Shown here: piece by piece, positions 33,044 to 41,900 of the stretch
Numbering within the stretch: position 1 is the stretch's first letter
Layout of the letters: each line of letters starts with the position of its first letter
From: CAYXVB01 sp964467785
Lineage (GTDB): Bacteria > Bdellovibrionota > UBA1018
Reading direction: 5' to 3'
Assembly (NCBI GenBank): GCA_964467785.1
Contig: CAYXVB010000002.1
Span: 1 to 50,990, forward strand
DNA length: 50,990 nucleotides
Translations under genes and position numbers: made by a program
Notes under the pieces: generated by a model
What the model was told of the DNA's origin: nothing
Databases searched by the model: none
The model's input: only the letters and a program-made list of their open reading frames with translations

Positions 33044-33797
33044 AAAAAACGCGGCCGCGCCTTATACCTTCACCCCCATCGGAGTGGTGCGGACCTGCTT
33101 CAAGGAGAAGTTCGGCATTCCGCGCCAGCCGGGCCTGGTGAGCGACGCGGAAGGCGTGATCCAGCTAATCGATCACCCCTTCTATCGGCAGGCGCTCCGG
33201 GAGCTCGAAGGCTTTTCGCACCTCTGGATCATCTGGATCTTTCATCGTCACGACGCAAAAGACTGGAAACCCTCAATCCGTCCACCGCGCCTGGGCGGCG
33301 CGCGCAAAGTCGGAGTGCTCGCTTCGCGCTCGCCCCATCGGCCTAATCCGATCGGGCTCTCGGCCGTCAGGCTCGAGCGCGTGGACCTCGACGCGCCGGG
33401 CGGCCCGGAGATCCATGTGCGCGGCGTGGACATCCTCGACGGCACTCCCGTGCTCGACATCAAGCCTTATATCGCCTACGCGGATTCAATCCCGGACGCG
33501 CGCGCCGGCTGGGCAGATGAGCCAATTATCCGCACTCCGGTGCGCTTTTCCGTCCAGGGCGAACTCGCCACCGCGGAACGCGCCCAACGCGCTGGTGGAT
33601 ATCCGAATCTAAGAGAACTCGTGGTCCAGATGCTGGAGCTGGATCCCCGCCCGGCGTTTCAAAAGCGGCGCAGTCCGCCCGACAGCCCCGCTGCCCAAGG
33701 TACACGCTACGGATTCCTGCTCCACGGCTTCGACGTCAAATGGGAGATCCGCGACGGGGAGTTTGTCGTGCTCGACCTGGTCGACACCGACACCTAA
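33024..33797 (+). CDS. trmO: TrmO-type tRNA (t6A37) N6-methyltransferase
   Basis: This protein of the TsaA/TrmO (UPF0066) family uses SAM to N-methylate t6A37 to m6t6A in Thr tRNAs. It is 257 aa. The family core is clear: TPIGVVRTCFKEKFGIPRQPGL, FSHLWIIWIFHRHD, VGVLASRSPHRPNPIGLSAVRLERVD and LDGTPVLDIKPYIAYADSI. The C-terminal part beyond residue ~170 is longer than the minimal domain, as in E. coli TrmO. It overlaps the preceding TPR gene by 20 bases. Together with tgt, gluQ, truC, trmN6 and rlmM it adds to the RNA-modification content of the window. Confidence 0.92.
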   Translation: MRSSVAKKNAAAPYTFTPIGVVRTCFKEKFGIPRQPGLVSDAEGVIQLIDHPFYRQALRELEGFSHLWIIWIFHRHDAKDWKPSIRPPRLGGARKVGVLASRSPHRPNPIGLSAVRLERVDLDAPGGPEIHVRGVDILDGTPVLDIKPYIAYADSIPDARAGWADEPIIRTPVRFSVQGELATAERAQRAGGYPNLRELVVQMLELDPRPAFQKRRSPPDSPAAQGTRYGFLLHGFDVKWEIRDGEFVVLDLVDTDT

Positions 33798-33836
33798 GCG
33801 CCGAGACTTTCCTTTTGCCAGGGCCTACGGGATAAT

Positions 33837-33863
33837 CCCTCCTAACTCATAGGAGCACGGAGG
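33837..33863 (+). promoter_or_regulatory. leader with alternative pairings around two Shine-Dalgarno-like sites
   Basis: The C/T-rich stretch CCCTCCTA (33837-33844) can pair either as CTCCTA with TAGGAG (33850-33855, loop ACTCA) or as CCTCC with the ribosome-binding site GGAGG (33859-33863). The two pairings exclude each other. GGAGG is 4 bases before the TTG start of the next gene, so one fold hides it and the other frees it. A GATAAT -10-like hexamer lies just upstream (33831-33836). Confidence 0.4.
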
Positions 33864-33867
33864 TTCC

Positions 33868-34152
33868 TTGAAGATTACCCTACCCGAAGAAGGCATTTGC
33901 GGAATTATCACGATTCCTGAGGGCGAGTACTGGGTCGCCCCCCAGCTCGAAGCCGGCAAGATCAACCTGATCGCAGGCGGCAGAGACTATCCGTTAAAGG
34001 CCGTGCGTCGCCGCCAGTCTACCCGCGTGAGAACCCAAAATATCGCCTTCACTTGCGGCGGTGGGAGCATCTGGTCCCTGGTCGTGCAATCACCCAAGCA
34101 CGGCGAGTGGGCAGCCTTCATCGAGATCCGAAAGTCCAAGCGGAGAAGATGA
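33868..34152 (+). CDS. 94-aa protein of unknown function
   Basis: This small soluble protein starts at TTG, supported by GGAGG ending 4 bases upstream. Beta-rich sequence (GICGIITIPEGEYWVAPQL, INLIAGGRDYPLKAV) is followed by a basic segment (RRRQSTRVRTQNIAFTCGGGSIWSLVV) and a Lys/Arg-rich end (RKSKRRR), which suggests nucleic-acid binding or an RNA/anion surface. Two cysteines (11, 63) are present. There is no signal peptide and no family was recognised. It converges on the beta-barrel gene with a 21-base gap. A possible translation-controlling leader precedes it. Confidence 0.65.
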   Translation: MKITLPEEGICGIITIPEGEYWVAPQLEAGKINLIAGGRDYPLKAVRRRQSTRVRTQNIAFTCGGGSIWSLVVQSPKHGEWAAFIEIRKSKRRR

Positions 34153-34173
34153 CCCCCATCTTGCGGGACGCCC

Positions 34174-35013
34174 TTAATCCAGCTCGAGCGACGGCCCGCC
34201 CGTCCAACGGACTTGCGCGAAAACCGCGATCCCACGAGGGTTGATGTTCGAGGCATAGCTTCCCGCTCCTAGCGCGTAGGACCATGCACCCGACTGATAA
34301 CGCCCGAAAGCGCCGGCGAAATCTCCGGACTGGCGGGTGCCCACCATCTGATCGCCCATATAGAGCGCGCCCATCAGCCAGGGCGAAGCAGCGGCCCTGT
34401 AAGTCAGCGCCAACGTCGTGCTGACACCGTGATCGCCGCCCTGCAATCCCACCAACGAGAGCGTCTCGTCGTAAAACACGGACGAATTCTCCGAGGGGAT
34501 GAGCATCCCCAATTGGACGTTGCCCGCAAAAACAACTCCCGCATGGCCCAGCAGCAGTGAGGCCCCCGCGTAAGGCGAGGAGATCGAACCCAGGCAAGCG
34601 GCATAGGCACAGTCGCTCACGCCTCCACTGGACCAGCGCTGGCTCACGGCATAGCCGCCACGAAGGCCCACAAACGAGATCGGGTGCAACTCAAGCGACG
34701 CATCCACGCGATTGATCAACCCGGAGGTACGCAGCTTCGCGGAGCCTCGCATATAACCGTATTTGATCTCACCGCTCTTCTTCTCGCCCCAGAGCAGGGT
34801 GCCGTATCCAAACTCAACGGTCACGGAGGCGCCTAGCGGAAGATTACGCACTCCGACCGAGACGCCGTGGTCCGCCTTCCACGCGCCCGGCAGCACCGGC
34901 GCGTCGGGCACGTCGGGCGTTTCGGCAGCGGCCGAAAATTCCAGCGGAAATAGCTGGAGGACCGAGAGCGCCAGGCACAACGGAACAAAGCGGAGCGGTT
35001 GGAACGACGTCAT
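34174..35013 (-). CDS. putative outer-membrane beta-barrel protein
   Basis: This 279-aa protein has a signal peptide (FVPLCLALSVLQLFPLEFSAAA). The mature sequence alternates hydrophobic and polar residues with many Gly and aromatic residues (GASVTVEFGYGTLLWG, FVGLRGGYAVSQRW, AWSYALGAGSYASN). It closes with FAQVRWTGGPSLELD, which is not the classical terminal Phe. A small cysteine loop (DCAYAACLG) lies mid-protein. The pattern fits an 8-12-stranded outer-membrane barrel. It is divergent from the Agl/Glt-like operon across 232 bases; whether it belongs to that system is unknown. No specific family was recognised. Confidence 0.65.
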   Translation of the reverse strand: MTSFQPLRFVPLCLALSVLQLFPLEFSAAAETPDVPDAPVLPGAWKADHGVSVGVRNLPLGASVTVEFGYGTLLWGEKKSGEIKYGYMRGSAKLRTSGLINRVDASLELHPISFVGLRGGYAVSQRWSSGGVSDCAYAACLGSISSPYAGASLLLGHAGVVFAGNVQLGMLIPSENSSVFYDETLSLVGLQGGDHGVSTTLALTYRAAASPWLMGALYMGDQMVGTRQSGDFAGAFGRYQSGAWSYALGAGSYASNINPRGIAVFAQVRWTGGPSLELD

Positions 35014-35162
35014 TCCGCATCGATACCACGCGCGGTCGCCGGATGCGTTGAAAATTTGACATCCGCCTCTCCCGGACCGTCACGGTTCTGACTCACGCGT
35101 GCGGCCAAATGATCTTTTCCGGCTGAATTACTTTCAAAATAATTCTCTAATCGGCGTCCGAG

Positions 35163-35191
35163 TTTACAAACCGCCACGGGGTCACTAAACT
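35163..35191 (+). promoter_or_regulatory. putative promoter of the Agl/Glt-like operon
   Basis: TTTACA (35163-35168) and TAAACT (35186-35191) are separated by exactly 17 bases in an AT-richer stretch of the divergent gap. The predicted start near 35198 leaves a leader of about 48 bases to GTG 35246. It is the only convincing promoter seen before the eight closely packed genes. Confidence 0.6.
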
Positions 35192-35245
35192 GAAAGACAT
35201 AAACTCCTGACGGACAGGGCTTTGCGATTCACACGGAGCGTGAAT

Positions 35246-35989
35246 GTGACTTTTCCCAGACGAAGCAGATGCTTCTCTCCCCGGACCCAGCTGCTGACGC
35301 CCGCGATCTCGCTGGCCATCTCGCTGATGGCAAGCGCGCCTGCATTCGCGGCGGGCACGCCGCTGGATCCCGGACTTCGGACCGACGACAAAGAGTCCGA
35401 GGAAATTTCCAATGTCTTCAAAGACATGGGTGTCGTGCAGAAACGCTCGATGCCCAAGGGCGGGCGATTCCTCTTCTCCACTTACGGCAGCTTCGACTTC
35501 TCCGACGGGCCCTTCACCAACTACTCGCTCAACATCAATCCGGGCTACGCCATCAGCGACTTCTTCGAGATCTACATCAACTATGTACCGATGTTCATCA
35601 CGCAGGCGCGCTCGATCAACGACCAGTTGGCGACCCTCACCGTCTACAACGCCGCCGGCCTGCGGGTCACTCCGTACATCACGGCGTCCTTACCCAAGAG
35701 TCAGATCGGTGCCGAGTTTCTATGGGCTCCCGCCTACGGCAAGGACAGCCTGGGCATCCGAACCGTTCTCCGCAGCGACACCTTCATCAAAATCGGCGTC
35801 GCGCAGACCACCTACGACACCGATACCGGCCTGCGCTTCGTGGCCGGCGTCGGAAAGACGTTCTTTCTCGGTCGCCACGCAGGCCTCCGTGTCTGCGTGA
35901 ACGCCGGCATGGTGCAGAACACGATCAACAACCAGAAAGCCTTCCGAGCCGTGACGCTTCTGGAAACCGGCTTCAACATCTACCTCTGA
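35246..35989 (+). CDS. outer-membrane beta-barrel protein, first gene of Agl/Glt-like operon
   Basis: This exported protein has a signal peptide (basic FPRRSR, hydrophobic LLTPAISLAISLMASAPAFA). GTG 35246 is preferred because GGAG lies 7 bases upstream; the frame also opens at TTG 35222. The mature ~205 residues show beta-barrel alternation: GGRFLFSTYGSFDFS, FTNYSLNINPGYAISDFFEIYINYVPMF, GLRFVAGVGKTFFLG. It ends in a near-canonical outer-membrane signature (LLETGFNIYL). It resembles the outer-membrane barrel family found next to motility genes in Myxococcota and Bdellovibrionota (from memory of the family). It lies 17 bases before the TolQ-like gene and would be the outer-membrane end of the machine. 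Confidence 0.8.
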   Translation: MTFPRRSRCFSPRTQLLTPAISLAISLMASAPAFAAGTPLDPGLRTDDKESEEISNVFKDMGVVQKRSMPKGGRFLFSTYGSFDFSDGPFTNYSLNINPGYAISDFFEIYINYVPMFITQARSINDQLATLTVYNAAGLRVTPYITASLPKSQIGAEFLWAPAYGKDSLGIRTVLRSDTFIKIGVAQTTYDTDTGLRFVAGVGKTFFLGRHAGLRVCVNAGMVQNTINNQKAFRAVTLLETGFNIYL

Positions 35990-36006
35990 GCTAGGAGACC
36001 TCCCGC

Positions 36007-36648
36007 ATGATGGACGCAATCGATACCCTTTGGAAACACGGCGGCTTCGCCATTTACTTGATCTTCATCGCGGCGGTGACGCTGGCCATCGTCGGCAGCG
36101 AACGCCTCATCACCCTCTATCTGAGGATGTCCTACGACGTTAAGGCGTCCATCGAGAGCGTGCGCGCGCTGATCCTCGAGAAGAAATACACGGACGCGCT
36201 CCAGGTCTGCAACAAACAGCCCTACGCCCCCGAGATGCGGATCATCAAGGCCGGCCTGATGGCGGTCGAGAACGGGCGCGAAGCCATGAAGTCCGCGCTG
36301 GGCGGCGCGGTGCTCGAGATCACCCACAAGTGCGAGAACCGCGTGAGCTACCTGGCCCTGATCGCCAACGTTGCGACCCTCCTTGGCCTCCTCGGCACGA
36401 TCAGCGGCCTGATCAAGACCTTTGCTTCGATCGCCAACGCCGACGCGGCCGAAAAAGCCAAGATGCTCGGCATCGGGATCTCCGAAGCCATGTACGCCAC
36501 GGCCGCGGGCCTCGGCGTCGGCATCCTCGCGATGGTCGTGCATACGCTGTGCACCTCCAAAGCTGACGCCATCATCGGCACTTCCCAAGACCCCGGCCTC
36601 AAGCTCGTGACCTGGGTCGAGCAGTCGGAGCGCGCGACCCGCTCATGA
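36007..36648 (+). CDS. TolQ/ExbB/MotA-family proton channel subunit (AglR-like)
   Basis: This inner-membrane protein of 213 aa has three membrane segments: FAIYLIFIAAVTLAIVGSE (~14-32), and the pair VSYLALIANVATLLGLLGTISGLIKTF (~113-139) and GISEAMYATAAGLGVGILAMVV (~158-180). The last two contain the conserved TolQ pore residues (LLGLLGTISGLI and EAMYATAAGLGVGI). With ExbD-type partners it forms a proton-conducting motor. AGGAG lies 10 bases before its ATG. It is followed by two ExbD genes with ATGA-type overlaps, as in AglR-AglQ-AglS of Myxococcus. The symbol is withheld because orthology was not tested. Confidence 0.93.
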   Translation: MMDAIDTLWKHGGFAIYLIFIAAVTLAIVGSERLITLYLRMSYDVKASIESVRALILEKKYTDALQVCNKQPYAPEMRIIKAGLMAVENGREAMKSALGGAVLEITHKCENRVSYLALIANVATLLGLLGTISGLIKTFASIANADAAEKAKMLGIGISEAMYATAAGLGVGILAMVVHTLCTSKADAIIGTSQDPGLKLVTWVEQSERATRS

Positions 36649-37151
36649 TTGACGGAATATTCGAAAAACGCCATCGCCGGCACATCAAGGACCTCAACAT
36701 CGTCCCCATCCTGGACATGTTGACCACGGTGATTTTCTTCCTGCTCATGTCGACGAGCTTCCTGGAATTCACCAAGCTGACCGTGCCGCCGTCGCAGACG
36801 ACCGCGGCCTCGGGCGCGGCGACCGCGCCGCCGCTCTCGCCCAAGCTCGTGCTCGTGCAGCGCGCGGAAGGGCTCAAGCTGCTCCTCACCTGGGGTGGCG
36901 CGGCTCCCGGCGAGGCCATCGAGACACTGAAGGCCTCTAATCCGGACGAGCGCCGGGAACGGGTCCTCGAAGCCAGCCGCAAGCTGGTCGAAGCGTTCGC
37001 CAAAGAGCATCCTTCCGAGAAGACGCTGCAGCTCGGCCTTGGCGCCCGGATCCCCTATCAAGACCTGATCTCGGCGATGGACGGGGCGCGTGAGACCCTG
37101 CCCGACATCGTCCTGATCTCCCATCACGAAGCGGAGGCGCGCGCCCAATGA
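36645..37151 (+). CDS. ExbD/TolR-family stator protein (first copy)
   Basis: This 168-aa protein has a short cytoplasmic basic N-terminus (FEKRHRRHIKD) and one membrane helix, LNIVPILDMLTTVIFFLLMST (~17-37), carrying the proton-relay Asp (D24). A periplasmic domain of ~125 residues follows, beginning with an Ala/Pro linker. Its C-terminal fold (IPYQDLISAMDGARETLPDIVLIS) matches ExbD/TolR. It overlaps the TolQ-like gene by 4 bases and the second ExbD gene by 4 bases, so the three are translated together. Two different ExbD copies per one TolQ are typical of Agl-type motors. Confidence 0.92.
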   Translation: MIDGIFEKRHRRHIKDLNIVPILDMLTTVIFFLLMSTSFLEFTKLTVPPSQTTAASGAATAPPLSPKLVLVQRAEGLKLLLTWGGAAPGEAIETLKASNPDERRERVLEASRKLVEAFAKEHPSEKTLQLGLGARIPYQDLISAMDGARETLPDIVLISHHEAEARAQ

Positions 37152-37648
37152 GCCTCGGTAACAACGAACTGATCGTGCGCCGCCACCGCAAAGAGCCGCT
37201 CGAGCTGCAGCTCACGGCGATGATCGACATCTTTTCGATGATCGTCATTTTCCTCATCTTCGGCACCGTCTTCGGCGCCGCGGACATCGTCGTACCAGGG
37301 AGCATCAAGGTCCCAAAAAGCGTGAGCAAGGAAGGCGCGGAAAGCGCTCCCCGCCTGGTGCTCGACGCCAACGAGGTGATGTTCAGCGGCTCGGGCGAAA
37401 AAGCGCCGCTCTCCTGGTTCAAGGGCCAGGACGAGGACTCCCGCGCTAAAGCCGACGCCTTCAAGGGACGAATCAGGGAATACGTCGCAAAGCTGCCCGA
37501 AAGCGCCAAGGGCTCGGGAGTGCTGCTCAACGTGATCGCCGACCAGGACACGCCGTACGAGGATGTCTTTAGTGTGATCCGCGTGTTTCGCGAGGCGGGC
37601 TTCCAGTCCCTGCTCTTCGTGGCCACCGGGGAAGGAAAAGCCAAGTGA
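37148..37648 (+). CDS. ExbD/TolR-family stator protein (second copy)
   Basis: This 166-aa protein begins with a basic N-terminus (VRRHRKEPLELQL). Its single helix, TAMIDIFSMIVIFLIFGTVFG (~23-43), has the conserved membrane Asp (D27). Its periplasmic domain (~120 residues) differs markedly from the first copy, apart from the typical end TPYEDVFSVIRVFREAGFQSLLFVA. The divergence suggests distinct roles or a heteromeric stator. It overlaps neighbours on both sides by 4 bases (ATGA). Confidence 0.92.
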   Translation: MSLGNNELIVRRHRKEPLELQLTAMIDIFSMIVIFLIFGTVFGAADIVVPGSIKVPKSVSKEGAESAPRLVLDANEVMFSGSGEKAPLSWFKGQDEDSRAKADAFKGRIREYVAKLPESAKGSGVLLNVIADQDTPYEDVFSVIRVFREAGFQSLLFVATGEGKAK

Positions 37649-38910
37649 ACTCACGATCGAGGCGCGCCGGACTCCCGTCCCGACTTCTCGTCTCCGCCTG
37701 CGCGGTGGCGACCGGTTGCTGCGCCTCGACGCTCCTCCACCCCGCGAGCGCCCTCGCGGCCCCTTCCGCCACGGCGGCGCACCCGGCTCAGACCCGCCGG
37801 GTCCCCACTTCGGTCCTCTACGACCAGGCAGTTTCATTCGTCAAGGCGGAGGACTACCTCGGTCTCCGCGTGTTCGTCAAAAAGCTCTACGCCCGCCAGA
37901 TCACCTACGGCGAGTGGTTTCGGATCAAGGGCCTCGTCAATTCGCAGGCCCAGAACATCGGGCTGGACATGATCAATGTCTGGAACTTCCGCAATCCCGG
38001 CGCCAAGAGCAACCTGGACAAGACGCTCGAGTACGCGGATTCCCTCATGCTGGCTGAAAAGTTCGAGCCGGCGTTCGTCGAGTACCAGAAGATGGCCCAG
38101 TACATCAAAAAGAACCTGGCCCTCCTCGCGTCCAAAGACATCCCATCCTGGCAGGAGCGCAAGCGCGACCTCGCCTCGCTCTATCCGTTCGTGCTGCATT
38201 CAATGGGGCGCGCCCTTTACGGCGCCGGCCGGTACGATGAGGCGGTCACAGTCTATCGCTGGATCCCGCCCATCTACGTCCGGTACCGGCAGACCCTTTT
38301 TGAGCGGATGTGGGCCGCGTTCCGCGCCGGCGACGTCAATTGGACGCTGGGAGCGATCGCCTCGCAGCGCGCTTCGTTCTTCTCAGCTTACCTTTCGCCC
38401 GAGACCTACCTGATCCAGACCTACATCTACCGCAAGCTCTGCCGCACCGGCGAGCTCAATGAAGTCGTCGCGGAGCTCAAGCGTTACCAGGACGCCCTGG
38501 CCCGCGGATCCACCGCGGAATGGGCAGGCTCGGACCTGGAAACGCGCATCCTCTGGAGCCTGGCCAACGGCGTGCCCCGCGACGTCGAGGCGACCGCCCG
38601 CCTGATCAGCCGAGCTGAAAAAGAAAAAGAGCAGAAAGAGATCCGCGCCGCGCTTGATCGGGCTTTTGCCGTGGCGCGCCCCAAGCTGCTCGGCGACATC
38701 AAGATGGTCCTCGCCTACTCCTACATCGCCGGCGCCAGCGACTCGAGCGCGATCCTTCGGCCCATCGAGTCCCTCAAAAGCCGCGAGCAGCTCATGAAGC
38801 TCGACATGGAAGTCTGGCCCGCGGAGTCGACCGAGGAATGGGCCGACGAGATCGGCAAGCACTACTTCATCGGGGAGAGCAAGTGCGCAAGCGCCAAGCC
38901 ACAATCGTAA
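37645..38910 (+). CDS. exported TPR-type protein of the Agl/Glt-like operon
   Basis: This 421-aa exported protein has an N-terminus (RSRRAGLPSRLLVSACAVATGCC) that is a signal peptide, with Cys24/25 that could be lipidated, although the lipobox is weak. The mature region is all-helical with TPR-like hairpins: YDQAVSFVKAEDYLGLRVFVKKL, SLMLAEKFEPAFVEYQKMAQY, LHSMGRALYGAGRYDEAVTVYRW, LIQTYIYRKLCRTGELNEVVAELKRY. It should sit in the periplasm as a scaffold between motor and outer membrane. It overlaps the second ExbD gene by 4 bases and the next TPR gene by 28. Myxococcus Glt clusters also encode periplasmic TPR proteins; one-to-one orthology is not claimed. Confidence 0.85.
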   Translation: MNSRSRRAGLPSRLLVSACAVATGCCASTLLHPASALAAPSATAAHPAQTRRVPTSVLYDQAVSFVKAEDYLGLRVFVKKLYARQITYGEWFRIKGLVNSQAQNIGLDMINVWNFRNPGAKSNLDKTLEYADSLMLAEKFEPAFVEYQKMAQYIKKNLALLASKDIPSWQERKRDLASLYPFVLHSMGRALYGAGRYDEAVTVYRWIPPIYVRYRQTLFERMWAAFRAGDVNWTLGAIASQRASFFSAYLSPETYLIQTYIYRKLCRTGELNEVVAELKRYQDALARGSTAEWAGSDLETRILWSLANGVPRDVEATARLISRAEKEKEQKEIRAALDRAFAVARPKLLGDIKMVLAYSYIAGASDSSAILRPIESLKSREQLMKLDMEVWPAESTEEWADEIGKHYFIGESKCASAKPQS

Positions 38911-41900
38911 TCCTCGCCTCCCTCTCCGCGCCCCGGGCGTGGAGCGCTGGAATGGACTCGAGCTTCCTGAAGTCGAAGCCCGCGACCGGCCCGCAGGTCT
39001 CGCAAGGACAGCCCGCGAACAGCGGAAAGTCCAAGGCGGTCACGACCAGCGGCCGTGGAACTTTCAAGACGGAGATCCAGGGCGACGTGACCCCGGGCGC
39101 GAAACCCATTTCGCCGGAAGTCATCCAGAGCATCACTCTCATCCTGAATTCGACAGCCGATCCGCTTTACCGCAACACGTTGCTCTTGAACCGCAGCACG
39201 TCCTTCAATCTCTACGTCCGGCAGCGGCTCCTCGCCGGAAAGGATCTGCGGATCGACGACGTGGGGATGAAGTACCTGCAGGCCGCGGTCAACGACGCCA
39301 ACGCGGTCTATAGCTCGCCGCGGGCCAGCGCCGAGCAAAAACAACAGGCGCTCTATCTCCTGGGCATTTCTTCGGTTTATATGGACCGCAACAGCGAAGC
39401 GCGCGAGAAGTTCATCGAGCTCCTGCGGGTCAATCCCAACTTCAAGCGCGCCGGATGGCTGGCGCTCTTCATCGCCGAGGACTACTTCGAGCAGGCCGAC
39501 TTCAACCAGGCGATGGCCTATTACCGGAACTTCTTCAGGCAGATGAACCCGCACAGCCGGGAGGTCGCGCTCTACAAGATCGCCTGGTGCCTGATCAACC
39601 TCAAGTTCAATGACCACGCCGAAGGCGTCTTCGTCCGCCTGATCCGCACCGCCGGCGCGAAATCCGGCCTAGGCAAGGATTCGGTCCGCGATCTCGCCTT
39701 CCTGGTCGCCCACCGCAAGGATCCGTCCGGCGTCGTCGCCTACGCCGAAGAGACCTTCACCGAGATCGGAACGCGCCTGGAGTTCCTCGAGTATGTCCGC
39801 GTCAGCTTCGAGGACCAGAATCTCGTCGAGCTCCACTCGCAGGTCATCCAGACGATGCTGGCGCTTGAGAAGGCGCCCGAGAAGCGCCTACTCCTGCTGA
39901 TCTCCGATCTCAAGGTCCATCGCAAGCTTTACGCCGCGCGGACCCACTACGCTTCGTTCCAAAAACTCGAGGAATTCCTCCATAAAAACAAACTGGATCT
40001 CGGCTCGCGCCAGCTCAGCCCCCACGCCCAGGAGCTCGAAGCCGAGCTGCAGATGCTCATCAAGAGCTGGGTGGACACCTACGCCGGCCGCACCAAGACT
40101 CCCGAGACGCTCACCCGCGAGGAGATCGCGGTGGGCCTCAAGCACCAGTTCGAGACGTTTGTCAGGCATCTGCCCAAATCGCCGCTCCGTCCGCAGATCG
40201 TCAACCTCTGGCTCGACACCTGCGTCGACACCAAGGATTGGCCGTCCATCGACCGGGTCGCCGATCTCGTGCTCGAGTCCCCGGCCGAATTCCCCAAGCT
40301 GCTAGAACGCGCCGCGCTCGACCAGCTCGCCGCCCTCAACGAGCTCGTCAAGCCGGGTACGCCGGCGTCCGGGAGCAATTCCGAGCGGGACCTCGAAAAA
40401 ATCGCCGAAAAGCGCCTCCTGCGGATGAAGACCTTCGTGGAGCGCCACCGGCAATCCGATCAATGGTTGCGCATCGCGCGCGCCTACGCCGAGATCCTGG
40501 GAGAGCGCAAGCAGATCCCCGAAGCGATCGTCGTGCTCGAGCAGATTTTCGTCAAAGATCCGACCCCGGATTCGTTTTATCGCCTGCAGTTCGCCAAGTT
40601 CCAGAACGGCCAGTACAAGGACGTCATCGCCGAGCAACGTGTTCCTCGCCCGGCTGCTCCCGGCAGTTCGCCACTGCCCCCCGACAAACGGGTCACCGAC
40701 CTCCTGCGGGAAAGCTCGCTCGCGCTCGCGATGGAATCCCGTAAAAAGGACGACCTCCAAGGCTATACCGAGAACATCCGCCGCTTCTTGTCGCTGGCGC
40801 CGGACGAAAACAAGGCTGGTCTCGCGCGCTCGGACTACTTCCGTTATCTGTTGGAAAAGAACGAGGTCAAGCGCGCCACTTCCGAGATGGCCGCGCTGCC
40901 CGAGACACTGCGGACATTGCCCGCGCTCGCGGAGCTCACGGCCCAGGCCTGGCGCCGGAATATCGACAGCGGACAGTTCGAAGCGGCGGCGCAGCTCATC
41001 ACTTCCGTGCCCGCCCGCGGTCCGCTCACTCCGGCCCTGCGCCCGCAATGGACGCTGGGGCAGGTCCTGCTGGGTCGCCAGCTCACGGTGCGCGAGCTGG
41101 CGCTTCTGCCCAAGCAGGAGCAGGAATATCTCGTCGCGGTGTTCGCGCTGAGCCAGCCGCTTCGGGTGATCGAATTCTACGAAACCGAGAAAAAGGCCGC
41201 GCGCGCCCAGGCGGACCGCGATCTTCTGGAGCTCGCGTGGCGGATTCACTCGGGCTCCTGGGCCATTGAACGGACTGGCCGCACCGAGAACTTGCTCGGC
41301 CGCGACTATCCCTTCGTCCGGGCCTCGTCGACCCAAGCTCTCAAGGTCGAGAACCGGATGAGCCGTCTCGAGTACCCGACCGCGAAAACGCCTGCCGCGA
41401 AGTTCGCCAAGCTGATCGAGGCCTTGGTCGTGGAGGTGCAAAAGATCCGCGCGGACGTCAACAAGGAGCTCTCCGGCCAGCCGCCGGAGACCAAACTCCG
41501 CGTCCTCGAAAAGGCGCGCGATATCGAGCGCAAGATCGCCGAAGCCATCCTCAACTCGCCCATTCCCAAGGAGGTAGGCGCCGGCCAGCTCGAACAGTAT
41601 AGAGGCGCCCTCAAGGAAGCGGCCCAGGAGTACGTGAGCCACGGCGAGCAATACGAGAAGCTGGCAAACACGCTGCGCGAGAGAGTCTCGGACGAAAAGC
41701 GCAAGGAGCTGAGCCGAATCATTCCCGCCCCCTCCGCTGGAAAATGGCGCTGGCCCGGGATCGCCTCCGATCCGCCGCTTTCCTCGCTCAAGACGATGCT
41801 CGCCCAGGGCAACACGGCCGGCGCGCTCGTGCTCATCGACCTCGTGCGCGAGGCCCGCGCCAAGTCGGGACATAATCTGGACGACGCGGACTACTTCGCG

